Assembly (NCBI GenBank): GCA_001872985.1 | Contig: MNYA01000178.1 | Location: 1-7,895, forward strand | Source: a bacterium CG2_30_54_10 | GTDB lineage: Bacteria > Muiribacteriota > Ozemobacteria > Ozemobacterales > Ozemobacteraceae | DNA length: 7,895 bases | Direction of reading: 5' to 3' | Shown: positions 1 to 6,488 of the stretch, one piece after another | How positions within the stretch are numbered: position 1 is the stretch's first letter | Layout: the number at the start of each line of letters is the position of its first letter | The notes under the pieces: generated by a model | The model's input: only the letters and a program-made list of their open reading frames with translations | What the model was told of the DNA's origin: nothing | Database searches by the model: none | Translations under genes and position numbers: made by a program

Positions 1-110
1 TACGTGCGTGAAGGGGATACCCATTCGAGAGAGAATGGAAACACGTTGAAATGAAGAATAACATTATTGAAAATCAGGAATCGACCGGGTCGAAGACAAG
101 AAGAAACCCT

Positions 111-866
111 ATGCGCAATCATTTCCTCAGAATCCATCTGGTTCTTTTTTTTCTGTTGCTCGCACAGAGCATTTTTTCGTCGCCTCCTCCTCCGGGGTGG
201 GTTCCTGAATTCAAATGCGAGGGAGCCCCATTGAAAATCAACTGGGAAGCCGGAATGAAGCCGATATTCATTTCCTGGTTTCAACCGCCCGCTATTATCG
301 AACCAGCAACGATCGCCCCCGATTCCGCGGAACTGATTTATCCCAGGAAGGGGGTGAAAGAGCTTCCCGACCAGATCATCATCGTCCCGGAAGATCCCAG
401 GCTTGCCCCGGAGCTGATCCCCATTGCCACGGAGGCGGTTTCCCTTCATTTTATTACCGCCGAAATTCCCCCGGACGAGGTCTGGTTCTGGGGAGTCACC
501 CCGAATGATCCCTATTACCCACCGCCCGACTGCCTTCCCAGATGCCATGATGTTCAGATCAGGCAACTCAACGACATTTCCCACAACGCCCAACTCAGAG
601 GTTCCTTCCTTTGGCGGATGAAAGCCCCTTCCGGCCCTGAAAAGCGAATTCCCTTCTATTTTTCCGATGGTCCGAACGTCGTCGAGGCGGTACAAAGCGA
701 GGGTTTCCAAGAGGCCAGAATGCCGGTTCAGGCCATGGCGGATGCACATGTTGGAGGAAAATGCCGGTTTGTTTTCGAAACCGTCGAGGATGGTCTTGGA
801 AAATCCTATCAAATCCGGTTCACTTTGAAGAAGGGCATTGACCCCGCCGCCGGTCCGCTTTATTGA
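111..866 (+). CDS. Secreted or envelope hypothetical protein
   Basis: I do not recognise this protein, and no catalytic motif is visible. With the start at 111 it is 251 residues. It opens with a classic signal peptide: basic residues at R2 and R7, a hydrophobic core at about 9-19 (LVLFFLLLA), then a small-residue stretch (SIFSS) before PPPPGW, so export is likely. The mature part is proline-rich, has four cysteines (36, 141, 145, 218) that could form disulfides, and a central aromatic/proline patch at about 124-140 (VWFWG, DPYYPPPD). An in-frame ATG at 51 would add 20 polar residues ahead of the signal peptide; I prefer 111 because it puts the signal at the N-terminus, although its ribosome site (AAGAAG) is weak. 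There is no lipobox cysteine directly after the core. The gene stands apart from the cassette downstream, separated by a repeat region. The reading frame is convincing; the function is unknown. Confidence 0.7.
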   Translation: MRNHFLRIHLVLFFLLLAQSIFSSPPPPGWVPEFKCEGAPLKINWEAGMKPIFISWFQPPAIIEPATIAPDSAELIYPRKGVKELPDQIIIVPEDPRLAPELIPIATEAVSLHFITAEIPPDEVWFWGVTPNDPYYPPPDCLPRCHDVQIRQLNDISHNAQLRGSFLWRMKAPSGPEKRIPFYFSDGPNVVEAVQSEGFQEARMPVQAMADAHVGGKCRFVFETVEDGLGKSYQIRFTLKKGIDPAAGPLY

Positions 867-873
867 TTGCACC

Positions 874-1030
874 TATCTGCTCAAAAAGAAGGGGCATCAG
901 CCGATTCTCAACACATAGCGAGATTCCTTGCATTCGTTCGGAATGACAAACGATGCTGTTGTTTCGACCGAAGGGAGAAATCTCTTGCGCCAGGAATCAT
1001 TGAGTTTCCCCGAATTATCGAGTAGATACC
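874..1030 (+). repeat. Dispersed 157-base repeat, copy 1
   Basis: This stretch aligns without gaps to 7661-7817 in the same orientation, with about 16 mismatches in 157 bases (about 90% identity by hand count). Inside it, arms at 920-948 and 957-984 are imperfect reverse complements (GAGATTCC...TTCGGAATGACA against TTTCGACCGAAGGGAGAAATCTC), so it could fold as a hairpin. No coding potential is apparent. It looks like a non-coding interspersed repeat, possibly a miniature element, but no flanking target duplication is evident. Confidence 0.85.
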
Positions 1031-1056
1031 TGAATTCGTATCATTCTCAATGATTC
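994..1056. repeat. Inverted repeat at the end of repeat copy 1
   Basis: GAATCATTGAG at 994-1004 is the exact reverse complement of CTCAATGATTC at 1046-1056. A second inner pair, CGAATT at 1011-1016 and AATTCG at 1033-1038, would extend the structure. The left arm lies in the conserved 157-base repeat, and the right arm lies just beyond it and is absent at copy 2. It may be the terminal structure of the element. There is no U-run, so it is not an obvious terminator. Confidence 0.5.
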
Positions 1057-1090
1057 GGTGTAATGCAATGCAATACGAACCATCGTAAAA

Positions 1091-1162
1091 ATGTCATCTC
1101 GAACGAATGTGAGAGATCTTCCCTTCTACGGGAACCAGATATCTCCTTCGGTCGGAATGACA
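1091..1162. repeat. Palindromic repeat element, related arms in opposite order
   Basis: The arms at 1092-1119 (starting TGTCATCTCGAACGAATG) and 1137-1162 (ending TTCGGTCGGAATGACA) are imperfect reverse complements around a short centre. The arm sequence is related to that in the repeat at 874-1030, but here TGTCA ends lie outside and AGATCT-like ends inside, the reverse of the order in that repeat. This supports a family of mobile or recombining palindromic units. Confidence 0.65.
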
Positions 1163-1332
1163 ATTCCCCCCAGAATTTTGAGAAGGTACATATTTTTTTC
1201 TGAGTTATCTTTGCTCTCCTTGAACTGTTGCTCCTTGGGTTTCTTGGCGGTTATTCATGCTCTCTTCGCAGCCCCGGCTTGCCCATCGGATTTGAACGAG
1301 GTTCGATTGGTGCAAATCTGATTAAAATAGCC

Positions 1333-1338
1333 TATAAT
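1333..1338 (+). promoter_or_regulatory. Probable -10 box for the helicase gene
   Basis: A perfect sigma-70 type TATAAT lies about 55 bases before the helicase start. The -35 is poor: GTGCAA or TGCAAA at about 1310-1316 gives 16-17 base spacing but a weak match, and TTGGTG at 1307-1312 would need a 20-base spacer. Transcription would start near 1345, giving a leader of about 48 bases. It is the only plausible promoter I see ahead of the six-gene series. Confidence 0.5.
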
Positions 1339-1380
1339 GCTTCACGTCAAGAGAACTTTTCGAAATCGTCCCTCACGGCA

Positions 1381-1387
1381 TTGGAGG
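1381..1387 (+). promoter_or_regulatory. Strong ribosome binding site fixing the helicase start
   Basis: TTGGAGG sits five bases before the ATG at 1393. It settles the start against the in-frame ATG at 1228, whose extra 55 codons show no helicase similarity and would run through the -10 box. Confidence 0.75.
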
Positions 1388-1392
1388 TTTTA

Positions 1393-2946
1393 ATGTCCTC
1401 AGTATTACCAAGCGAAACAAGTGAACCCGGTAAAAAAGCGGTCGTAACAGCACAGCCCTCCCTGCCCCAGCCGGTGGAACAGGAAAATCCGGCCGCCGGG
1501 AAGCCTGCGGGGAAGAATTCCTACCCTGAATTCACCTTCGACAGCCTTCCGGATCAACTGAAAAAAGCGGTGGCGGAATGCGGTTGGACTGCCCCGATGC
1601 CTGTTCAGGCACGCGTCATCCCCTGGCTTTTGGACGGCCGCGACATCATCGTTCAATCCCAGACTGGAAGCGGGAAAACAGGGGCCTTCCTTCTTCCGCT
1701 ACTGCAAAAGATCGACCCGTCAAAGCCCGTAATACAAGCATTAATTCTTGTACCAACGCGCGAACTCTGTCATCAAGTCAAAATGGATTGCGATCGGTTG
1801 ACCACCCACCACCCCGTCCGGTCAGTCGACGTCTATGGAGGCGTCGGTTACGGTCCGCAGTTGCAGGCTTTCCGGGATGGCGTCCAGATCGTCGTGGGGA
1901 CACCCGGCCGGCTCCTTGACCACCTTGGCCGCAGGAACATTTCATTGCAAAAGCTCCGCTACCTGATAGTCGATGAAGCCGACGAACTTCTTTCGATGGG
2001 TTTCTGGCCCGACATTCGCCGTGTGAGATCGTATCTTCCGCACCAAAGGGTGTCGGCGATGTTTTCGGCGACATTCCCGGGCAGCGTCCGAGCGATGGCA
2101 GACGAGCTCCTCCAAAAGCCTGAATTCATCGGCTTGTCGGAGGACACCATCCACGTCAGCGAGATGGATCATGTATACTACGTCGTCGATCCGATGCAGA
2201 AAGACCGTGTTCTCATGCGGATCCTCGAGGTTGAAAACCCATCCAGCGCGATCATTTTCTGTAATACCAAAAGCGAGGTCGAATATCTTTCAGCGTTTTT
2301 GCGCCGCTTCGGCTACGATGCTGAACAGATGAGCGGAGACATAAGCCAAAAGGAACGGGAAGCGGTGATGACGCGGCTGAAAAAGCACGATCTGCGCCTG
2401 ATGGTCGCGACCGATGTCGCCGCCCGCGGAATCGACATCAGCCACCTCGAATACGTTTTTGTTTACGATTTTCCGCCCGATTTCGAGCAGTATATCCATC
2501 GGGCCGGCCGGACCGGCCGGGCCGGAAACCGCGGAGTCGCGGTCAGTCTCGTGTCGATGGTTCAGGAAATGGATCTCAAACGTGCGGGGAAGCGCCATGG
2601 GGTTCCGTTCATCATGAAATGCACCCCGTCTGAAGAAGAGGTTCAGACCCGCCTCGCCGAGCGGCTTCTGGCCCGTCTTGAAGCCAGGCATCGCGATCTG
2701 GACTCGGCGACCCGCGAGCGGATGCGGAGTTTCACGATGCTTTTAGAGGATCTTCGGGGCCATGACCATGGCGACGATCTGCTTCTTATGCTTCTCGACG
2801 AAGCCGCAACGCGCATCCGCCTGGAGGGTCGCCCCGCTCAAGAGGTACCGCACGAACCTCCCGTACCACGGGATGAACCCGCCTTCGTGGACCGGGGGCG
2901 GAGTGGAAGCAGTCGCCGAGGCCGTGAACCCCGCTATCGGCGATAA
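1393..2946 (+). CDS. DEAD-box ATP-dependent RNA helicase
   Basis: This is a 517-residue superfamily 2 RNA helicase that should unwind RNA duplexes using ATP in the cytoplasm, in ribosome assembly, mRNA decay or cold adaptation as for DeaD/CsdA, RhlE and CshA relatives. All core motifs are present: Q-motif region around Q72, motif I QTGSGKT at 90-96, Ia PTREL at 121-125, Ib TPGR at 170-173, II DEAD at 194-197, III SAT at 225-227, IV IIFCNTK at 287-293, V ATDVAARGIDI at 339-349, and VI HRAGRTGR at 369-376. About 42 residues of low-complexity N-terminal lead precede the core. The C-terminus continues with a charged helical region (about 413-478) and ends in an Arg/Gly/Ser-rich basic tail (about 493-517), typical of nonspecific RNA-binding tails. 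The start at 1393 has a strong ribosome site. The next gene begins four bases after the stop, suggesting co-transcription. The family is certain; the exact subfamily and target are not. Confidence 0.97.
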   Translation: MSSVLPSETSEPGKKAVVTAQPSLPQPVEQENPAAGKPAGKNSYPEFTFDSLPDQLKKAVAECGWTAPMPVQARVIPWLLDGRDIIVQSQTGSGKTGAFLLPLLQKIDPSKPVIQALILVPTRELCHQVKMDCDRLTTHHPVRSVDVYGGVGYGPQLQAFRDGVQIVVGTPGRLLDHLGRRNISLQKLRYLIVDEADELLSMGFWPDIRRVRSYLPHQRVSAMFSATFPGSVRAMADELLQKPEFIGLSEDTIHVSEMDHVYYVVDPMQKDRVLMRILEVENPSSAIIFCNTKSEVEYLSAFLRRFGYDAEQMSGDISQKEREAVMTRLKKHDLRLMVATDVAARGIDISHLEYVFVYDFPPDFEQYIHRAGRTGRAGNRGVAVSLVSMVQEMDLKRAGKRHGVPFIMKCTPSEEEVQTRLAERLLARLEARHRDLDSATRERMRSFTMLLEDLRGHDHGDDLLLMLLDEAATRIRLEGRPAQEVPHEPPVPRDEPAFVDRGRSGSSRRGREPRYRR

Positions 2947-2950
2947 AATC

Positions 2951-3919
2951 ATGACAAAATATTTCGTCGCCGGGGGGGCGGGCTTCATTGGAAGCCACCT
3001 TTCGACCAATTTGCTTGCTGACACGACTTCCACGGTTGTCATCTTCGACAATTTTTCATCGGGCCGGGAATGGCATATTGCCGCCATTCGTAATGATCCG
3101 CGACTTACGGTGGTCAGAGGGGAGATCAGCGATGGCGAGCTTCTTTCCCGCTCGATGACAGGCTGCGACACGGTCTTTCACTTCGCCTCCAATCCGGACA
3201 TCGCGAAGGCGGTCACTCAACCAGACGTTGATTTCTGGGAAGGCACGTATTTAACCCAGCAGATCGTCGAGGCGATGAGAAAAACCACGCCTCGCACCCT
3301 TATTTACGCGTCTGGAAGCGGCATTTACGGTGATGTTGGGCGCCTCGAAGTGAAGGAAAACCACGCTCCGCTCGTTCCGATATCGACTTATGGCGCATCC
3401 AAGCTTGCGGGCGAGGCGTTGATCGCCTCCTATTGCCACATGTTCGATTTCAAGGCGGCTGTTTTCAGGTTCGCGAATGTCATCGGCCCGCATCAGACAC
3501 ATGGTGTAGTATATGATTTCGTTCGGAGACTTCGCAAAGACCCTTCACGGCTGGCCATTCTCGGAGACGGAACTCAAAGCAAATCCTACATCCACGTAAG
3601 TGACGTAGTTTCGGCGATGCGGCTCATCGAAATGAAACACATATCCCGATTTGATGCGTTCAATGTCGCAACGCTCGACTACCTCATGGTCAAGGATATT
3701 GTCGATATGACACTGAAAGCCATGTGCCTTGAGAAGACCGAGCGCTGCTTCGGAACCCAATCCCGCGGCTGGAAAGGCGACATCCCGATAGTTCGCTTCG
3801 ACACGGCCAAAATACGGGCGCTCGGCTGGAAAAATGTCTATACTTGCCGCGAGGCCATGGCGAAGACAATCGACGACATCATTGCCGATGAGGACGCCGG
3901 CCGGTTCGATATCCGCTGA
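2951..3919 (+). CDS. NAD-dependent sugar epimerase/dehydratase (extended SDR)
   Basis: This is a 322-residue extended short-chain dehydrogenase/reductase, a family that acts on nucleotide sugars such as UDP-glucose/galactose or GDP- and dTDP-sugars. The N-terminal Rossmann fold shows the dinucleotide-binding glycine motif GGAGFIG at 8-14 and an acidic residue after beta-2 (D33), which favours NAD. The catalytic region shows SGSGIYG at 121-127 (serine and the conserved IYG) and Y147-x3-K151 in STYGASKLAGE. FRFANVIGP at 172-180 and the substrate-domain GDGTQSKSYIHVSD at 205-218 are typical of UDP-glucose 4-epimerase-like members. Length is normal for the family. Upstream ATGs in this frame fall within the helicase gene, so 2951 is preferred even though no Shine-Dalgarno sequence is visible; translation is probably coupled to the helicase stop. 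A kinase and glycan enzymes follow. The fold is certain; epimerase versus dehydratase and the substrate are not decided. Confidence 0.93.
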   Translation: MTKYFVAGGAGFIGSHLSTNLLADTTSTVVIFDNFSSGREWHIAAIRNDPRLTVVRGEISDGELLSRSMTGCDTVFHFASNPDIAKAVTQPDVDFWEGTYLTQQIVEAMRKTTPRTLIYASGSGIYGDVGRLEVKENHAPLVPISTYGASKLAGEALIASYCHMFDFKAAVFRFANVIGPHQTHGVVYDFVRRLRKDPSRLAILGDGTQSKSYIHVSDVVSAMRLIEMKHISRFDAFNVATLDYLMVKDIVDMTLKAMCLEKTERCFGTQSRGWKGDIPIVRFDTAKIRALGWKNVYTCREAMAKTIDDIIADEDAGRFDIR

Positions 3920-3950
3920 CCGGGATAGGGCTGGGCCAGGCGCGGCAGGA

Positions 3951-3960
3951 AAGGAAAGGG
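3951..3960 (+). promoter_or_regulatory. Ribosome binding site deciding the kinase start
   Basis: The purine run AAGGAAAGGG lies eight bases before the ATG at 3969. It supports this start over the in-frame ATG at 3834, which lies inside the epimerase gene and would add 45 residues not expected for the family. Confidence 0.6.
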
Positions 3961-3968
3961 AAATCGAC

Positions 3969-4952
3969 ATGCTGCTTTCCAGATCGCCGGTTCGCATCTC
4001 GCTTGGCGGGGGTGGTACCGATCTCAAATCTTATTACTCCCAATTCGGCGGTTTTCTGATCGCGGGCGCCATCAACAAGTATGTATTCATCGTTGCGAAC
4101 CCGCATTTTTCAGACTCGATCAGATTGAGTTATTCTCAAACGGAGATCGTTGATTCGGTCGCAAAAATCAAGCATCCTATTTTTCGCGAAGCTCTTCAGA
4201 TGTTGAAAATCGAAAAGGCCATCGAGCTGGTTTCGGTTGCGGATGTTCCATCCAACAGCGGCCTTGGGAGTTCAAGCGCCTTTACAGTCGCCCTCCTCAA
4301 CTCCCTTCACCATTTTCATCGTGATTACATCACCCTCAAGGATCTCGCCGAGGAAGCCTGCCGACTCGAAATCGACCGGATGGGAAAACCCATCGGAAAG
4401 CAGGATCAGTATGCTTCGGCATTCGGCGGAATCAATGCATACTGGTTTGAAAAAGATGGAAGCGTCCGGGTCGAACCGGTCCGGCTGCCCCGGGAGCAGG
4501 TGAACGATCTCGAGCGCAATATCCTTCTTTTCTACATCGGAAAGAGCCGAAGCGCCGATGACATTCTTGCGGTTCAGGACAAGGCAACCAGCTTGGGAGA
4601 TCGGCAGATGGTCGAAAAGCTTCACCACATCAAGGAGATCGGCCTTCGAACCAAGGCTGCCTTTGAAAAGGGAGACATAGACGCATTCGGGGAACTTCTT
4701 CACGAGCACTGGATGACCAAAAAGCGATTGTCCAAGGGGGTTTCCGATCCTGCGATAGATGAGCTCTATGAGATCGGCAAAGCCAACGGGGCGTTGGGCG
4801 GAAAGATCATCGGCGCCGGTGGCGGCGGCTTCCTCATGCTTTATTGCCCTGGTGAAAAGGCCAAACTGATAGAAGCGATGGCGAAAAACAACGTCCATCC
4901 CCTATGGTTCCGGTTCGAGTTCGAGGGCGCCAGGGTCATATTCGCGGGGTGA
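3969..4952 (+). CDS. GHMP-family sugar kinase, heptose-7-phosphate kinase (HddA)-like
   Basis: This 327-residue protein phosphorylates a sugar or sugar phosphate with ATP. The three GHMP signatures are present. The N-terminal SRSPVRISLGGGGTDL at 4-19 is the form seen in D-glycero-alpha-D-manno-heptose-7-phosphate kinase and similar bacterial sugar kinases. The ATP loop PSNSGLGSSSA is at 94-104, and the C-terminal IIGAGGGGF is at 280-288. GKQDQYASAFGG at 143-154 carries the probable catalytic aspartate D146. Length matches HddA-type kinases. The gene begins 49 bases after the epimerase and ends ten bases before the methyltransferase, in one direction, so it is likely part of one operon. The partner enzymes of the GDP-heptose route (sedoheptulose-7-phosphate isomerase, bisphosphate phosphatase, guanylyltransferase) are not in this window. 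The substrate could therefore be a heptose phosphate or another sugar such as fucose. The GHMP family is certain; the HddA assignment is an inference. Confidence 0.9.
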   Translation: MLLSRSPVRISLGGGGTDLKSYYSQFGGFLIAGAINKYVFIVANPHFSDSIRLSYSQTEIVDSVAKIKHPIFREALQMLKIEKAIELVSVADVPSNSGLGSSSAFTVALLNSLHHFHRDYITLKDLAEEACRLEIDRMGKPIGKQDQYASAFGGINAYWFEKDGSVRVEPVRLPREQVNDLERNILLFYIGKSRSADDILAVQDKATSLGDRQMVEKLHHIKEIGLRTKAAFEKGDIDAFGELLHEHWMTKKRLSKGVSDPAIDELYEIGKANGALGGKIIGAGGGGFLMLYCPGEKAKLIEAMAKNNVHPLWFRFEFEGARVIFAG

Positions 4953-4962
4953 TTGCAGGATC

Positions 4963-5790
4963 ATGCTTCATTTCGGACAATCCACCCATCCGTATCTTGA
5001 GGAGATAAACCCCGGCATCATTCCCCTAATCGGAACCGGAGAACGTGTTCTCGATGTCGGCTGCGGGCGAGGAGCGCTTGGCGAAGCCGTTCGCAAGCTT
5101 GGCAACAACGTCACCGGCATCGAGCGGCATCCCGATGCGGTCGCTGGAGCGAGATCCCGCCTCGATCGGGTAATCGAGGCCGATGTGACGGACTTTCAGA
5201 CGATTTCTGAAAAGCTCGAAGGGGAGATCTTTGACGCCATCATTTTTTCGGATGTTCTCGAACATTTATACGACCCGGTGGAGATTCTCAGATCGTATTC
5301 CGGCCTTTTTCTTAAGCCCGGGGGGCGTGTGTTGATCTCGGTTCCGAACATCGCTGCATGGACGCAGCGCTTGGCGCTTTTTTTCGGGTATTTTGAATAC
5401 GCCGACACCGGAATCATGGATAGAACCCACATCCGGTTCTTTACCCGTCGGACAGCGAAGTCTCTGCTGAGAGCATGTGGAATCGAGCAGAAACGGATCG
5501 GCGGAACCCCTCACCTTATCCGGGCTTTCCTTCCCCTCATCAGGGCTTTGCTTGCAAGATCGGCATCACCTGACGCCGCGCCTGACCCCCGAGCGCTGAT
5601 AGATTCCCCTGCCTTTCGGTTGTACGAAAAATGGGTCTATCCGATCGAACATGCGGTCATGCGCATCTGGCCATCAGGCCTGGCTTTCAGGATCATCGTG
5701 GAAGGTGTGAAGTCCGACGAAAAGATCGAGAGTCAAAAATTCGAGAGTCGAAAAATCGAGAGTCGAAAGATCGAGAGTGAGATGAGATGA
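4963..5790 (+). CDS. Class I SAM-dependent methyltransferase
   Basis: This 275-residue protein has a Rossmann-type methyltransferase domain that transfers a methyl group from S-adenosylmethionine. Motif I is VLDVGCGRGALGEAV at 29-43, an acidic residue ends beta-2 (E54 in GIERHP), and FSDVLEHLYDP at 95-105 plus LKPGGRVLISVPN at 117-129 are typical of the Methyltransf_23 / UbiG-like group. RTHIRFFT at 154-161 is frequent in members found in glycan and polysaccharide clusters. After about residue 180 comes a less conserved region, then a repetitive charged tail (KIESQ KFESR KIESR KIES at about 254-272) that looks added on. The ribosome site is weak (AGGA two bases before the ATG), so translation may depend on the kinase ten bases upstream. 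Its stop overlaps the glycosyltransferase start in ATGA. The acceptor (sugar, lipid or small molecule) is unknown. Confidence 0.92.
   Translation: MLHFGQSTHPYLEEINPGIIPLIGTGERVLDVGCGRGALGEAVRKLGNNVTGIERHPDAVAGARSRLDRVIEADVTDFQTISEKLEGEIFDAIIFSDVLEHLYDPVEILRSYSGLFLKPGGRVLISVPNIAAWTQRLALFFGYFEYADTGIMDRTHIRFFTRRTAKSLLRACGIEQKRIGGTPHLIRAFLPLIRALLARSASPDAAPDPRALIDSPAFRLYEKWVYPIEHAVMRIWPSGLAFRIIVEGVKSDEKIESQKFESRKIESRKIESEMR
5721..5780 (+). repeat. In-frame 15-base tandem repeat, four copies
   Basis: Four consecutive 15-base units (5721-5735, 5736-5750, 5751-5765, 5766-5780) share the core TCGAGAGT and differ at few positions. They encode a five-residue repeat, K-[IF]-E-S-[QRE], at the methyltransferase C-terminus. 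Because the unit length is a multiple of three, copy changes would keep the frame. The last unit ends seven bases before the next gene's ATG and contributes GAGAG, a possible ribosome-binding sequence. Confidence 0.85.
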
Positions 5791-6446
5791 TTACCGTTGC
5801 GACGATCACCATGAACGAGGAAAATGCCGTCGGGAAGGTCATTGCCGACATCAGGGCCGTTGTTCCTGACGCGGAAATCCTGATCGTCGATTCCAGCAAA
5901 GACCGGACTCCAGAGATTGCGTCAGCCCTCGGCGCAACCGTCGTAAGACAGTTTCCGCCGCGGGGTTACGGTCTTGCCATGGAAACAGCCCTTCGTTCCG
6001 GTCGAGGTTCGGTCGTGGTGACCCTGGATTGCGATGACACCTATCCGGCCGAGGCCATTCCCGTCCTGGCCGGAATGGTTGAGGACGGCGGTTTTGACCT
6101 GGTGGACGGTTCACGCCTTAAATCAAAGCCTCAAGCCATGCCCTGGCTTAATTACTGGGCCAACAAAGGCTTTGCCATAATTGCCTCGGTCTGCTTTGGA
6201 CGGCGTTTGACCGACCTGCACAGCGGAATGCGGGCGTATCGGAAATCGATGATCGACCGGCTCGAGTTTGACGCGAGCGGGCCCGCCCTTCCGGTAGAGC
6301 TGCTTTTGAAGCCGATCGAGCTGGGGTTCAGAGTCGGCGCGATTTTCATTTCATATCGCGAACGGGTTGGAACAAGCACGATGCAGCCCCTTGCAAGCGC
6401 TTGGTGGACTGCAAGACGCATTTTTTCATGCCTGTTTCCCAGGTGA
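5787..6446 (+). CDS. Family 2 glycosyltransferase, polyprenyl-phosphate sugar synthase type
   Basis: This 219-residue GT-A fold enzyme resembles dolichyl-phosphate mannose synthase-like proteins, which move a sugar from a nucleotide donor to a polyprenyl-phosphate or related acceptor at the cytoplasmic face of the membrane. Motifs in order: start of the fold TITMNEENAV at 6-15, VDSSKDRT at 34-41, GYGLAMETALRSGRG at 60-74, the metal-binding acidic motif LDCDDTYP at 80-87 (a DxDD form of DxD), and TDLHSGMRAYR at 142-152, matching the TDxxSGxR signature. It lacks the two C-terminal membrane segments of GtrB-type members, so it would be soluble or peripheral like short DPM1-type proteins. Its ATG overlaps the methyltransferase stop (ATGA), indicating coupled translation. 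It lies 42 bases before a membrane protein of the flippase-like family, a pairing consistent with lipid-linked sugar work. Donor and acceptor are unknown. Confidence 0.93.
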   Translation: MITVATITMNEENAVGKVIADIRAVVPDAEILIVDSSKDRTPEIASALGATVVRQFPPRGYGLAMETALRSGRGSVVVTLDCDDTYPAEAIPVLAGMVEDGGFDLVDGSRLKSKPQAMPWLNYWANKGFAIIASVCFGRRLTDLHSGMRAYRKSMIDRLEFDASGPALPVELLLKPIELGFRVGAIFISYRERVGTSTMQPLASAWWTARRIFSCLFPR

Positions 6447-6488
6447 AATGAGAATGAGAAGCGAGGAAAGAGTCTTGAGAAGAGCCCT

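Larger units (their letters stand above)
867..1392. other. Gene-free stretch with repeats and helicase leader
   Basis: This 526-base interval has no convincing coding region. It contains a 157-base repeat shared with the right end of the window, a separate palindromic element, several short inverted repeats, and a probable promoter -10 box followed by a leader of about 50 bases before the helicase start. The stretch at about 1165-1310 is AT-rich at first, and I see nothing definite in it. Confidence 0.7.

Noticed and set aside
874..1162. CRISPR array or insertion sequence
   Set aside because: Repeats are not regularly spaced with unique spacers, and no transposase or cas gene is present in the window.
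1091..1321. 76-codon plus-strand frame beginning MSSRTNVRDL
   Set aside because: It starts inside the palindromic repeat, its first third is just the translated repeat arms, it has no ribosome site and it runs into the helicase promoter region.
1228..1392. Upstream in-frame extension of the helicase
   Set aside because: The TTGGAGG site before 1393 and the TATAAT at 1333 inside the extension make the shorter start much more likely; the extra residues show no helicase features.
2504..2520. Perfect GC-rich palindrome CCGGCCGG-A-CCGGCCGG
   Set aside because: It falls in the codons of helicase motif VI (RAGRTGRAG), where the glycine/arginine/alanine codons of a GC-leaning genome readily give this pattern; no independent sign of function.
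2290..2691. Minus-strand 133-codon frame within the helicase
   Set aside because: Shadow of the helicase frame; its PAGPAGP segment is only the complement of motif VI codons.
3545..4027. Minus-strand frame spanning the epimerase-kinase junction
   Set aside because: Low-complexity composition, no ribosome site, and overlaps two well supported genes.
4272..4898. Long minus-strand frame opposite the kinase gene
   Set aside because: It is antisense to a clear GHMP kinase, has no recognisable motif and is explained by codon bias on the coding strand.
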